NCBI RefSeq assembly: GCF_005885815.1
Contig: NZ_CP040602.1
Location: forward strand, 945,630 to 1,009,629
Reading direction: 5' to 3'
DNA from: Thiomicrorhabdus sediminis
GTDB lineage: Bacteria; Pseudomonadota; Gammaproteobacteria; Thiomicrospirales; Thiomicrospiraceae
DNA length: 64,000 bases
Under the pieces are notes generated by a model, which saw nothing but the letters and a program-made list of their open reading frames with translations, did not search any database and was not told the DNA's origin. This document shows positions 1-8,241 of the stretch, one piece after another; position 1 is the stretch's first letter, and the number at the start of each line of letters is the position of its first letter. Both the position numbers and the translations under genes were made by a program.

Positions 1-342
1 TGTGCCGGAGCCGACAAAGAGTTTCATGTTTCACCATTTTTGAATATGAATTGCCATTATCGTTTTCGGTTACGAAAGCCCGATCTCAATTATCAGTTAG
101 GAATCTATGAGACTCAGAATCAACGGCCGGTTTTAAATGCGATTCAGGTCGCTAAAGAACAGGATTTGGTTAACAGCAATCTGCTCAAGGCATTTTTAAA
201 ATTGCCATTCAATAGTTTTAAAGTGATTGTCATGATTCATTGGTGGGCGATGAAAATTTGGTTCAAAGGAGGCAAGTTTCATACGACACCGAAATATCTG
301 GCTAATACTCAATACAGCCATACGGAGATGACGTTATGTTAA
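1..342 (+). CDS. DUF1365 family protein, C-terminal part (cut by window start)
   Basis: The reading frame is open from base 1 to the stop at 340-342, so only the C-terminal ~113 residues are present. The visible part contains KEFHVSPF followed by a basic aromatic stretch, typical of DUF1365 proteins, which are usually encoded just before cyclopropane fatty acid synthase. An internal Met at base 40 is not a plausible start because the conserved motif lies upstream of it. Its stop overlaps the cfa start by a few bases, indicating translational coupling. Function of DUF1365 is not established; context suggests membrane-lipid modification. Confidence 0.8.
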   Translation, partial: CAGADKEFHVSPFLNMNCHYRFRLRKPDLNYQLGIYETQNQRPVLNAIQVAKEQDLVNSNLLKAFLKLPFNSFKVIVMIHWWAMKIWFKGGKFHTTPKYLANTQYSHTEMTLC

Positions 343-1586
343 GAAATAATGCAGCGCTAAAATCTTCCTCTTTTGCCAAACTGGCCTTTTTAGAAAAATT
401 ACTGCCTGCTTCTTTATTGCAGCGTTTTATTATTAATTTGCCTTTTAAAAACATCGAGAAGGGTGTTTTAGTGATCAGTCTGGCAGAGAAAAGTTATCGT
501 TTTGAGGGTGCCAGCCTAGGCGCGCATGCCGAGTTGATAATTGTTCATCCGGTGCGTGCATATTGGTTGATAAAAACCCAAGGTGAACTTGGTTTTGCCC
601 AAGCATATTATGAAGGTGCCATTGATACCAGTTCTCTGTACCAATTGATGGATCTCGCTTTTGAAAATCAAACCGTTTTTGAACCGTTATTGGCACAAGG
701 TAAACTGTCTTTTCTGAAGTTACTTGAGCACAGAAAAAACCATAATTCTATGGTCAATAGTCGAAGCAATATTTCCTATCACTACGATTTGGGTAACGAC
801 TTCTACAGTCTTTGGTTAGATAAAACCATGTCCTATTCGAGTGGTATCTTTGCGCACAAAGATGATTCGTTGTTTGAGGCGCAACAACAAAAATACGGCA
901 AAATTCTCAATGATCTATGTATTGGTGAAGACAGCACTGTATTGGAGATTGGTTGTGGTTGGGGCGGTTTTATGGAGATGGCTTTGGAAAAAGGTGCCAA
1001 GGTAACTGGTTTGACCCTATCGGAAGAGCAAAAGAAATACGCCCAACACCGTTTGCAGCAGCAATTTTTGGCAAACCGTTTTGATATAAAGCTACAAGAT
1101 TACCGTTTGGAGCAACAGCAATACGATTTCATCGTCAGTATAGAAATGTTCGAAGCGGTAGGTAAAGAGTATTGGCAGCAATATTTTGCCACCTTAAAGC
1201 GCTGTTTGAAACCGGGAGGAAAGGTTGCTATTCAGGTCATTACCATTAGCGATGCTGTCGTTGAAACTTATCAAAACTCGGTTGATTTCATTCAAGCCTA
1301 TATTTTTCCGGGCGGATTATTACCGAGTGTTGAGCAGCTTTATCTATTGAGTACTGAGAACGGTTTTAGCGTTGAGCAAAACTTTGATTTCGGTGCCGAT
1401 TACGCCAGAACCTGTCAAATCTGGAAGCACGACTTCAATAACCATGCCGAAATACTTACTGAAAAAGGCTATGATCAAGCCTTTCAACGATTATGGAACT
1501 ATTATTTGGATTATTGCACCATAGGATTTGAAAAAGGCCATATTTCGGTCAATCAGCTCGTGCTCAGTAGACATGGCGATTCATAA
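336..1586 (+). CDS. cfa: Cyclopropane-fatty-acyl-phospholipid synthase
   Basis: A 416-residue SAM-dependent methyltransferase that would add a methylene group across the double bond of unsaturated phospholipid acyl chains at the inner membrane. The SAM-binding motif VLEIGCGWGG lies near residues 202-211, and the preceding SYHYDLGNDFYSLWLD and TMSYSSGIF stretches are hallmark CFA synthase sequence. Length matches the family. GGAG at 324-327 precedes the ATG at 336, which overlaps the DUF1365 gene. It continues into a lipoprotein gene 20 bases downstream. In bacteria with LitR-type regulators this gene group is often light- or stress-controlled, which agrees with the regulator downstream. Confidence 0.93.
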   Translation: MLRNNAALKSSSFAKLAFLEKLLPASLLQRFIINLPFKNIEKGVLVISLAEKSYRFEGASLGAHAELIIVHPVRAYWLIKTQGELGFAQAYYEGAIDTSSLYQLMDLAFENQTVFEPLLAQGKLSFLKLLEHRKNHNSMVNSRSNISYHYDLGNDFYSLWLDKTMSYSSGIFAHKDDSLFEAQQQKYGKILNDLCIGEDSTVLEIGCGWGGFMEMALEKGAKVTGLTLSEEQKKYAQHRLQQQFLANRFDIKLQDYRLEQQQYDFIVSIEMFEAVGKEYWQQYFATLKRCLKPGGKVAIQVITISDAVVETYQNSVDFIQAYIFPGGLLPSVEQLYLLSTENGFSVEQNFDFGADYARTCQIWKHDFNNHAEILTEKGYDQAFQRLWNYYLDYCTIGFEKGHISVNQLVLSRHGDS

Positions 1587-1606
1587 GACGATATGTGGAG
1601 GCTTTT

Positions 1607-2152
1607 ATGAAAATTCAATCAATAAAAGTTTTATTGGCTTTGGCTACTATGACGCTTTTGCAAGGATGTTCCAGTATGAATGTGGATATGTATCAAAACG
1701 AGAAACCTCAATTGGATCTATTTAGCTACTTTGATGGCTATACTAAGGCTTATGGTCAGTTTCAGAATCGTTCGGGTCAACTGATACGTCGCTTCGAGGT
1801 CGATATACAAGGCTCCATTAATAAGCAGGCGGAACAACTCAAGCTGGATGAAAGCTTTGTATATCATGATGGCGAAAAGCAAACCCGTGTTTGGTATATC
1901 GACAGAGCAGGGGACAAGCGTTACAGCGGAAAGGCCGACGATGTGATTGGCCAAGCGAACGGCAAAGTAGCTGGTAACGCTTTTCGTTGGCAATACACCT
2001 TGGATTTGCCTTATAAGAATGGAACCATTCATGTCCAATTTGATGATTGGATGTATTTGCATAATGACAAAATAATGCTGAATCGGGCGGAAGTCACTAA
2101 GTGGGGATTCAAAGTCGGTGAAGTCACATTGGTCTTCATTAAGCAAGAGTAG
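1607..2152 (+). CDS. DUF3833 family lipoprotein
   Basis: A 181-residue predicted lipoprotein. The N-terminus has a short basic region, a hydrophobic stretch and a lipobox (LLQGC), so the mature protein would start at the Cys and sit in a membrane leaflet. The ATG at 1607 is chosen over an in-frame GTG at 1595 because TGGAGG (1596-1601) is a good ribosome site for 1607 and the signal peptide then starts at Met. Sequence and position after cfa fit DUF3833. Molecular function is unknown; the operon suggests a role linked to membrane lipid remodelling. Confidence 0.8.
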   Translation: MKIQSIKVLLALATMTLLQGCSSMNVDMYQNEKPQLDLFSYFDGYTKAYGQFQNRSGQLIRRFEVDIQGSINKQAEQLKLDESFVYHDGEKQTRVWYIDRAGDKRYSGKADDVIGQANGKVAGNAFRWQYTLDLPYKNGTIHVQFDDWMYLHNDKIMLNRAEVTKWGFKVGEVTLVFIKQE

Positions 2153-2169
2153 ATTCAGAGGGATGCTTT

Positions 2170-2739
2170 ATGTACATCAAAGCAGGCTTTTTTAATGTCA
2201 TTAGCGCCATCTTAATGAGTTTATTTTTGAATATCTCTTATGCTAGTGATGCATGGCAAAAAGCAGAGCCAGGTGCACAAAAAAACGAAAAATGGCAAAT
2301 GGTTTCCCAAGCGACAGCAACATGGTTGTGGGTAGACATTTATCAGGCAAGCTTATTTTTGCCTGAGTATGCCAATGCCGGAAAGTTGTTCAAGCAGCAG
2401 TTATTGAATGATTCGATTGCTGTTAAGTTAAGGCTTTGTTATCAACGTGATTTGACTGCTTCACAAATCATAACCGCAGCGGAAAAAATATTACCGCAAA
2501 ACCTAACTGAACAGGTATCAACCGAGGTTGAAAGGTTACATCGGAGTTATCGTGATGTAGGCAGTGGGGATTGTTATGCCTTAGAGCACTTCAATAATGG
2601 CATTACCCAGTTGAGTCTGAACTCCGAGCCATTGTTTGAAACCGAAGCTAAAGGGTTCAAGCAGGCTTATTTCGGTATCTGGTTGGGAGCAGAGTCATTA
2701 TCGCAAGATTTAAAGCAGAGTTTGCTTGAAGTGTTTTAA
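2170..2739 (+). CDS. Chalcone-isomerase-like exported protein
   Basis: A 189-residue protein with a signal peptide ending near SYA, followed by W..VD.Y.ASLFLPEYA and a later GIWLG segment, the pattern of the bacterial chalcone isomerase-like family (Pfam Chalcone_3 type). Bacterial members are not shown to act on flavonoids, and a periplasmic or fatty-acid-binding role is more likely. It is the last gene of the lipid operon; GAGGGATG precedes the start. The gap to the next gene holds repeats but no clear terminator. Confidence 0.75.
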   Translation: MYIKAGFFNVISAILMSLFLNISYASDAWQKAEPGAQKNEKWQMVSQATATWLWVDIYQASLFLPEYANAGKLFKQQLLNDSIAVKLRLCYQRDLTASQIITAAEKILPQNLTEQVSTEVERLHRSYRDVGSGDCYALEHFNNGITQLSLNSEPLFETEAKGFKQAYFGIWLGAESLSQDLKQSLLEVF

Positions 2740-2773
2740 TAACAGAAGCCTTATTTACAGGGTATTGGCGTTG

Positions 2774-2812
2774 CATAATTGATTTTGTATAAGTTTATGT
2801 ATAACATAATTG
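2774..2812 (+). promoter_or_regulatory. Direct-repeat site upstream of the LitR-type regulator
   Basis: Two copies of TGTATAA (2786-2792 and 2798-2804) lie 12 bp apart, flanked by two copies of CATAATTG (2774-2781 and 2805-2812). Tandem repeats a little over one helical turn apart are a known arrangement for CarH/LitR-type MerR proteins. The site ends 24 bp before the regulator start and may be autoregulatory. The DNA is AT-rich, so chance is possible. Confidence 0.4.
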
Positions 2813-2835
2813 CAAATTTTTAAGGAAGTTCAGTC

Positions 2836-3699
2836 ATGAGTCATGACAAGGCACTTTATCCAATCAGGGAAATAGCAAGGTTGACCGGTGTCAGTCCGAT
2901 TACCTTGCGTGCATGGGAGCGTCGTTATGACCTAATTGAACCGGTTCGCACCGATAGCGGTCATCGACTCTATAATCAAGCGCATATTGATTATATCAAT
3001 GAAGCCGTTGAGCTGACTAAACAAGGTGTTGCGATTAGTAAAGTGAAAGCCATTTTGGCTGAGCGTGAGCAGCAGAGACTTAGTACCTTAGACCGAGATG
3101 AGAACAGCTTTGTAGATGAGTTGATCAACGCGAGTCGTGCCTGTAATGACAGCAAAATCAAAGAGTTACTTTTTCAGTTATATGCAGAATTCTGGCATGA
3201 ACAGATTCAGCAGGTTCTTTTTAAGGTCACTTTTGCTTTGACTGAAGAGCAAAGTGCGGTCAGATTGCTCTGGCAAAACAGTGTCTTACCATTATTGTTC
3301 AGTAGAGTTTACCAAGCGAATAAACAAGCCAGATTGAGTCAATCTAATAAGATCATGCTTATCGGAGCCGGACAAGCAGACTTAGACGGTCAGTTGATTC
3401 AGGCGATTATCAGCAATGAGGTGGTTGCCATAGGTGCCAAACCCGTCATAGGTAGAAGGCTTAAATCAAGCCCAAGCACAGATAAGCTATTGTTAAACGA
3501 ATTAAAAGCGCTACATTGCGGGATTGTGCTTGTCTATGCTGTAACCGATGCAAGCAACCAGCTTTCTGAATGGCTAAAATGGGCGAAAAATCACCAGTCT
3601 ATTGAGGTACTGTTTGTCAGCGAAGAGCAAATAGAATTGACCAATCAACCGGTTAACTTTGCAACCTTTAGGTTCGCAGACGGGATTGTTTTGAACTAG
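2836..3699 (+). CDS. MerR-family regulator, class II LitR type (no B12 site)
   Basis: A 287-residue regulator. Residues ~5-75 form a MerR winged helix (YPIREIARLTGVSPITLRAW, then GHRLYN). The rest resembles the C-terminal region of LitR/CarH photoreceptors, but the W-x9-EH signature expected of adenosylcobalamin-binding members is not visible. In Pseudomonas putida such class II LitR proteins (PplR) lack B12 and work with a short LOV protein; here a LOV gene lies immediately downstream in convergent orientation, which makes the same partnership likely. AAGGAAG precedes the ATG. Probable targets are the lipid operon and DNA repair genes nearby. Confidence 0.8.
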   Translation: MSHDKALYPIREIARLTGVSPITLRAWERRYDLIEPVRTDSGHRLYNQAHIDYINEAVELTKQGVAISKVKAILAEREQQRLSTLDRDENSFVDELINASRACNDSKIKELLFQLYAEFWHEQIQQVLFKVTFALTEEQSAVRLLWQNSVLPLLFSRVYQANKQARLSQSNKIMLIGAGQADLDGQLIQAIISNEVVAIGAKPVIGRRLKSSPSTDKLLLNELKALHCGIVLVYAVTDASNQLSEWLKWAKNHQSIEVLFVSEEQIELTNQPVNFATFRFADGIVLN

Positions 3700-3713
3700 G
3701 CATGAACGGTGGT

Positions 3714-4175
3714 TTAAGCGTTTTTCAGCGTGGCTAGTTCAGCCTCCAGTAAGGCAATTTTGCTCTCAGCCTGAGCCAATTTTTCCTTTAGCACGACTTC
3801 TTCGCTGACATCTTTTTGAATACCGATAAAGTACTCCAGTTCATCAACTTCATCAAAGAAGGGGGTGATACTCAGCTCATTCCAGAAAGCGCTGCCATCT
3901 TTGCGGTAGTTTTTAATAATGGTTCTGAGAGGTTCTTTTTTATCAATGGCTTGTCTAATCTGTTCGACCGCTTGTTGTTTGCGGTCATCTCCTTGCAGAA
4001 AACGGCAATCTTGATAAAGGATCTCGTCCGCACTGTAGCCGGTCAGCTTCTCAAAAGCAGGATTGACATAAATCAAAATGGTGTCATCCCCTTCTTTTTC
4101 AGAGACGACTACACCATCCTGAGCATTTTCAACAAGTTGCAGTAATAGATTATTTCTCAGTTTAGGATCTTTCAT
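3714..4175 (-). CDS. Short LOV-domain blue-light photoreceptor
   Basis: A 153-residue protein made of one PAS/LOV core (residues ~10-130) and a C-terminal helical tail rich in Glu, Leu and Ala. It carries the photoadduct motif DCRFLQGDD with the reactive cysteine at residue 57, NYRKDGSAFWNEL for flavin binding, and YFIGIQKDV with the conserved Gln. From memory it closely resembles PpSB1-LOV of Pseudomonas putida, including the Asp before the reactive Cys. It has no output domain, so signalling is probably through protein contact, most likely with the convergent LitR-type regulator. A good sigma-70 promoter lies upstream at 4208-4236. Confidence 0.9.
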   Translation of the reverse strand: MKDPKLRNNLLLQLVENAQDGVVVSEKEGDDTILIYVNPAFEKLTGYSADEILYQDCRFLQGDDRKQQAVEQIRQAIDKKEPLRTIIKNYRKDGSAFWNELSITPFFDEVDELEYFIGIQKDVSEEVVLKEKLAQAESKIALLEAELATLKNA

Positions 4176-4207
4176 TCTTGCCTTAGTTGCAGGATTGCCG
4201 TAGCTCT

Positions 4208-4236
4208 ATTAAACGCAATCTAGTAAATCGGGTCAA
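4208..4236 (-). promoter_or_regulatory. Predicted sigma-70 promoter of the LOV gene
   Basis: On the minus strand TTGACC (-35, plus positions 4231-4236) is separated by 17 bp from TTTAAT (-10, plus positions 4208-4213). It lies about 33 bp upstream of the LOV start codon. Confidence 0.55.
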
Positions 4237-4269
4237 GCTTTGCTATACGCTTTTTTTCGGGGTAAAGAT

Positions 4270-5199
4270 TTACAGGTTAGGGCTGTAAATCTGTTTGATA
4301 TGGGTTTCGATTGAAGCGCGGTTTAAAAACTCGATAAAGGCTAGCGCGACTGTCGAAAGCTGTGTGTTATTGTGAACAGCGTAGTACCAGTGTTTTTCGA
4401 TTGGAAAATCACTAACATTCAAACGTATTAAGTGGCCGGTATGCTCTTCCAGACGGAAGGCATCGGTTGATAGAATACCGACACCCAGCCCGGCCATAAT
4501 CGATTGCTTAATCGATTCATAACTGCTCAGTTCCATATAAGGTTCTAAGGTCAGACCGGCATCGGCAAAGACTTCATCAATCGCCTTGCGCACACTGGTT
4601 TCGGTTGTAGGCAGAATCAGATTTTGCTTTAACAAACTTTTTAAACTCAGTTTGGCGTGATCGTGCAGTCTTGAGTTCGGGTGGGCAACAACCGCTAGGG
4701 TGTGGTTGGCAAAAGGCTCAAATTTCGCATCGATATTTTCGATGACTCGACCGCTTATCACCAGTTCATGTTCTTGGTTTTGCAAGCTTTTGTGGGTGTC
4801 GGCCTTGCTTAAAATAGACAGCTTAGGTTTTACCTTAGGGTGTTCTTTTAAGAATTCGGCAATAATAAACGGTAGGAAGTATTTGCTTGCCGACACTCCG
4901 GCAATGACCAGGTCACCTTCAAGATTGTCGGTTTGAGCGGTGCGTAAGCGGGTGTTGAAGTCTTCGAAATCTTCCAACAGTATCTGAAATTGTTGATAGG
5001 TGGTTTCACCAATCGGGGTGAGGTAGACCTTGCGACCGACCACTTCAATTAAGGGGTCTCCAATCGATTCGGCGAGTTTTTTCAATTGGCTGGATACCGC
5101 CGGTTGAGATATGCTCAGTTCTTTAGCGGCTTTGGTAAAGCTTTTGTGACGGGCTACCGTGGCAAACAGACGAATTTGATTAAAGGTTATATTGAGCAT
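4270..5199 (-). CDS. LysR-family regulator, CbbR-like
   Basis: A 309-residue LysR regulator. The N-terminal helix-turn-helix (FNQIRLFATVARHKSFTKAA, then SISQPAVSSQLKKL) is followed by a periplasmic-binding-protein-like effector domain with GLGVGIL near its end. The sequence style is that of CbbR regulators of CO2 fixation. It lies downstream of, and on the same strand as, cbbQ/cbbO and the small gene at 5302, while a second LysR gene is divergent from cbbM. It could control this RuBisCO locus, a carboxysome locus elsewhere or carbon uptake; the sequence does not decide. Confidence 0.75.
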   Translation of the reverse strand: MLNITFNQIRLFATVARHKSFTKAAKELSISQPAVSSQLKKLAESIGDPLIEVVGRKVYLTPIGETTYQQFQILLEDFEDFNTRLRTAQTDNLEGDLVIAGVSASKYFLPFIIAEFLKEHPKVKPKLSILSKADTHKSLQNQEHELVISGRVIENIDAKFEPFANHTLAVVAHPNSRLHDHAKLSLKSLLKQNLILPTTETSVRKAIDEVFADAGLTLEPYMELSSYESIKQSIMAGLGVGILSTDAFRLEEHTGHLIRLNVSDFPIEKHWYYAVHNNTQLSTVALAFIEFLNRASIETHIKQIYSPNL

Positions 5200-5217
5200 A
5201 ATTTTTCACTATCCAAG

Positions 5218-5229
5218 CGCTCTAGAGCG
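5218..5229. promoter_or_regulatory. 12-bp perfect palindrome upstream of LysR gene
   Basis: CGCTCTAGAGCG is a perfect palindrome 18 bp upstream of the LysR start codon at 5199. It could be an autoregulatory operator, but no second copy was seen in the window. Confidence 0.3.
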
Positions 5230-5301
5230 AATGTTATGTACTTATTTGGCGTTAATGGAAGTCATTCTACTAACTCTAGTGATTGAGTAAAGAAAAATAA
5301 A

Positions 5302-5757
5302 TTAAAACCAGTTTTGATTGGAAAGGGCATTATGGTTTGCCCGAGAGTGTTTGTGGGGTTGTCCTTGCTGACCGAGTTCATAAGCGGCCTTAAGTGCTTT
5401 GGCGATGTCAGGGTTGGCTTTCAGGTCCAATTGATGGTCTTCGGCAATGACTTGTAGAAAAGCATCGGCGCCTACTTGAAGGTAAGTCTCCAGAAATTGT
5501 TCCACGCGCATTGGCAGCTCGGTAATGGTCGATGCAATGCGTGACTGGAAGCCAATGACTTCAATCTCACTGGATTCCAACATTTCGAATTTATAGGAGA
5601 TAACGTCCAAGTTATTCAACTTCGCAATACGGTTTGGCAGCTGTTGCAAAAACAGGTCGAAATCGGCAAATGACGCCGGTAAATCGATATCGGCTTGGTA
5701 GCAAAAGGTTTCGCCACGAAAATCGAATTTTGCCTGAACCTTAATAGTGGATTTCAT
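5302..5757 (-). CDS. Hypothetical protein downstream of cbbO
   Basis: A 151-residue soluble protein that I do not recognise. It begins with a beta-rich segment (KVQAKFDFRGETFCYQADID), has a helical middle and ends with a His/Asn/Gln-rich tail (HKHSRANHNALSNQNWF). There is no signal peptide or membrane segment. It starts 26 bases after cbbO on the same strand, so it is probably co-transcribed and may assist RuBisCO activation or be a locus-specific accessory. Confidence 0.65.
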   Translation of the reverse strand: MKSTIKVQAKFDFRGETFCYQADIDLPASFADFDLFLQQLPNRIAKLNNLDVISYKFEMLESSEIEVIGFQSRIASTITELPMRVEQFLETYLQVGADAFLQVIAEDHQLDLKANPDIAKALKAAYELGQQGQPHKHSRANHNALSNQNWF

Positions 5758-5783
5758 CTGCCGTTCCTTTTTCTTGCCAAGTC

Positions 5784-8048
5784 TTAGTGCGTCAATTTCA
5801 TAAATACCTGTGGCAACTGCTCCGGCAGTTTTTCCACATCGTCAATCACTGTATAGTGGCTATCGAAGATGGTTTCAACATACTCGTCAGCATTGGGATC
5901 CAAAGTGATGCAGTAAGAGTAAATGCCTTTGCCCTTTAGCTCTTCCACCGCTTTATGGGTGTCGTGAATCAGCATCTTCGGGTCTTTGGCATCGATATCC
6001 GCCGGTTCGCCGTCGGTCAAGATCAGCATCAGTTTTTTCTCCGCTTCCTGCGCTTCAAGATAGTGTGCCGCATGACGCATGGCGGCTCCCATGCGTGTCG
6101 AATAAGACGCTTCCATCGCGGCAATACGAGCCTTAACCTCATCGGTATAGCGCTCCGAATAGCCTTTGATGTGTTGGTAACGTACGTCATGGCGGGTATC
6201 CGAACTGAAACCGGCAATGGCGAATTTATCACCGAGCTTATCCACTGTCCAAGACATAATCGCCAAGGCTTCCTGGGATAATTCAAGCAAGGTCTGGCTA
6301 CCGCCTTCAACACGTTCATTCAACGATTGAGAGGTATCCACCAGCAACATCACCGCGATATTTCGACTGTCGGTGGTGTGGCTGTAGTTGATACGCGGAT
6401 CTGGTGCCTGGCCGCTCTTGAAATCGATAATCGAACGCAATGCGACATCCAAATCAAGCTCTTCGCCTTCTTCTTGGAAGCGGATGCGTTTCTTGTTCTG
6501 CGGTTTGAGCATCTCGATCATCTTTTTCAGGCGTTTGGCGAGGCCATCGTGCTTATCCATCAAGCTATCGATTTTTGCGACATTACCACTTGGGTGCAGG
6601 CGCTCGTAAACCGTCGCCCAATCAGGTCGATAGCTTTCCGACAGGTAATCCCACTCGTCATAGTGACGGGGTGGCAGGCTGTTACCGTCATCGACCACTC
6701 GGTCTTCCGGCTCATACTCATTGGTATCGATCTCATCCGGCTCATCGTACTCTTCATAATAGAACCAGATACAACGGTTATCATCGCGGTAGGAGACTTC
6801 GGTATTGTCGAAGAAAATATCCGGTAAACTGTCCGAGCTCTGCTTACGGGTTTTGACATAGAAATCAATTCCCAATTCGAGCATATCGGCCGAGGTCGAG
6901 TTTTCACCTTTCTCTTGCATGACGGCATGAAAACGCTGACGAAAATCTTCCAGTAACGGGTTTTCCGGATCGAAGTTTTCATCGAGCAACGCTCGGGATA
7001 AACGGGTCGCACGATAACGTAGACATGACTGTTTTGAATCGTCACAAGCACCTTTTTCAGGGTAAGGGTGCAGATCCAAAAACAGTTTTTTCAGACCCGG
7101 ATAACGTTGAATCGCCAGATACTCGACACGACAGTCTTCAAAAATCGAGACAAACAGTTGCATGTGTGGCGCATAGTTATCGGCCATTAGCTGACCGGAC
7201 CAAGTCTTATGCGCCATCATATGCGCCAGAGTGGCACGGTAACGATCTAGTCCACTCACGCCATTGTCTTCGGTATAGACGTCCGGTACGGCAATAATAT
7301 GATCGTCCAGATAAGGCACCGGTTTACGCAATTGGTCAAAAGCGGTCGCAAACGTCTGGAATGGTAAATCCACTTCCCACATACACTCTTTCAGCATATT
7401 CAAATGACGTTCGACATCCTTGAAGGTGGTGCCTTTGCGTTCACGAGTGATAATGCTGCGTGCATCTTGTGACTCAAGCTGGAAATAGGCAATCTGTTCT
7501 TCCGGAGCATTCAGGTAATTGCGCGCACCATAATCAATAAAGTTGCGGATACCATTCAGACACAGCTTAGAGATCAGTTGTGGCATGGATTCCAATAAAG
7601 GTACCATTCCCGGGCTTTCATGGATAGAGTGATGGCCATGAATGACGGTCTGGGTTTTATCGATATATTCTTCAAGAATATCGAAATAAGTTTGTAATTC
7701 CTCAACCGTATCGATACGGCGACAAATACTGCTTAAAGAATTTAAAAACGGAATTAACGCCTTTTTATTCGGGCTGCGCGCCAATTGATAAGAATAATCA
7801 GCGACCATTTTCATGGTTCCACGCCCGATATGACGTGCGATTTCCGGCATGATTTCAAGATAAATCAATACCGGCTCAACGCCCATACCGATTTTACAGA
7901 TGAAATTGGCGCCATCCATATAGGCCTTAACGCCTTCCGGTGACAAGGTGTTATGGGCATCAATAATACAAGCAGGGAAGACCTCTTTGGCCTGCGGGAA
8001 TCCGCAAGTGAATTTCTGCTGATATTCGGCTAATAATTCTTCATTCAT
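5784..8048 (-). CDS. cbbO: RuBisCO activase subunit CbbO (VWA domain)
   Basis: A 754-residue protein that with CbbQ forms the AAA+ activase removing inhibitory sugar phosphates from RuBisCO. A C-terminal von Willebrand A domain carries the MIDAS motif DTSQS near residue 571 and a later LTDGEP. The long N-terminal region matches CbbO. An acidic linker (DEPDEIDTNEYEPED) precedes the VWA part. The gene follows cbbQ after 193 bases that contain a palindromic element. Length is normal for the family. Its pairing with a form II enzyme fits the Q2O2-type activase. Confidence 0.92.
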   Translation of the reverse strand: MNEELLAEYQQKFTCGFPQAKEVFPACIIDAHNTLSPEGVKAYMDGANFICKIGMGVEPVLIYLEIMPEIARHIGRGTMKMVADYSYQLARSPNKKALIPFLNSLSSICRRIDTVEELQTYFDILEEYIDKTQTVIHGHHSIHESPGMVPLLESMPQLISKLCLNGIRNFIDYGARNYLNAPEEQIAYFQLESQDARSIITRERKGTTFKDVERHLNMLKECMWEVDLPFQTFATAFDQLRKPVPYLDDHIIAVPDVYTEDNGVSGLDRYRATLAHMMAHKTWSGQLMADNYAPHMQLFVSIFEDCRVEYLAIQRYPGLKKLFLDLHPYPEKGACDDSKQSCLRYRATRLSRALLDENFDPENPLLEDFRQRFHAVMQEKGENSTSADMLELGIDFYVKTRKQSSDSLPDIFFDNTEVSYRDDNRCIWFYYEEYDEPDEIDTNEYEPEDRVVDDGNSLPPRHYDEWDYLSESYRPDWATVYERLHPSGNVAKIDSLMDKHDGLAKRLKKMIEMLKPQNKKRIRFQEEGEELDLDVALRSIIDFKSGQAPDPRINYSHTTDSRNIAVMLLVDTSQSLNERVEGGSQTLLELSQEALAIMSWTVDKLGDKFAIAGFSSDTRHDVRYQHIKGYSERYTDEVKARIAAMEASYSTRMGAAMRHAAHYLEAQEAEKKLMLILTDGEPADIDAKDPKMLIHDTHKAVEELKGKGIYSYCITLDPNADEYVETIFDSHYTVIDDVEKLPEQLPQVFMKLTH

Positions 8049-8136
8049 AATTAAACTCTTGCGTTTAAGATGAGAGTTTTAAAAAGCTTTAACTTCTTAA
8101 TTCTTGTAAATAGGTAATTGCTTCTTTGAAAATGTT

Positions 8137-8219
8137 GTTTTTGAGTGCTGTGCAAAGCCAGCTAAGGGAGTGTGCATTAAGCACACGACCGAAGCCAATG
8201 CCGCACAGAGCTTAAAAAC
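8137..8219. repeat. Long imperfect palindrome between cbbQ and cbbO
   Basis: Outer arms GTTTTTGAGTGCTGTGC (8137-8153) and its near-complement (8203-8219) enclose a perfect inner hairpin GTGTGC-ATTAA-GCACAC. The layout, long outer arms with a short central hairpin, is like the elements at 9258 and 32831. It may be a dispersed non-coding repeat or an mRNA-stabilising structure. Confidence 0.6.
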
Positions 8220-8241
8220 GGCAGAATTCAAAAAAAGTAAT

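Noticed and set aside
2836..3699. B12-dependent photoreceptor (class I LitR/CarH)
   Set aside because: The W-x9-EH cobalamin-binding signature is not present in the C-terminal region.
6327..6827. 166-residue open frame antisense to cbbO
   Set aside because: It lies wholly inside cbbO and its composition (many Ile, Arg, His) is that of a reverse-strand shadow.
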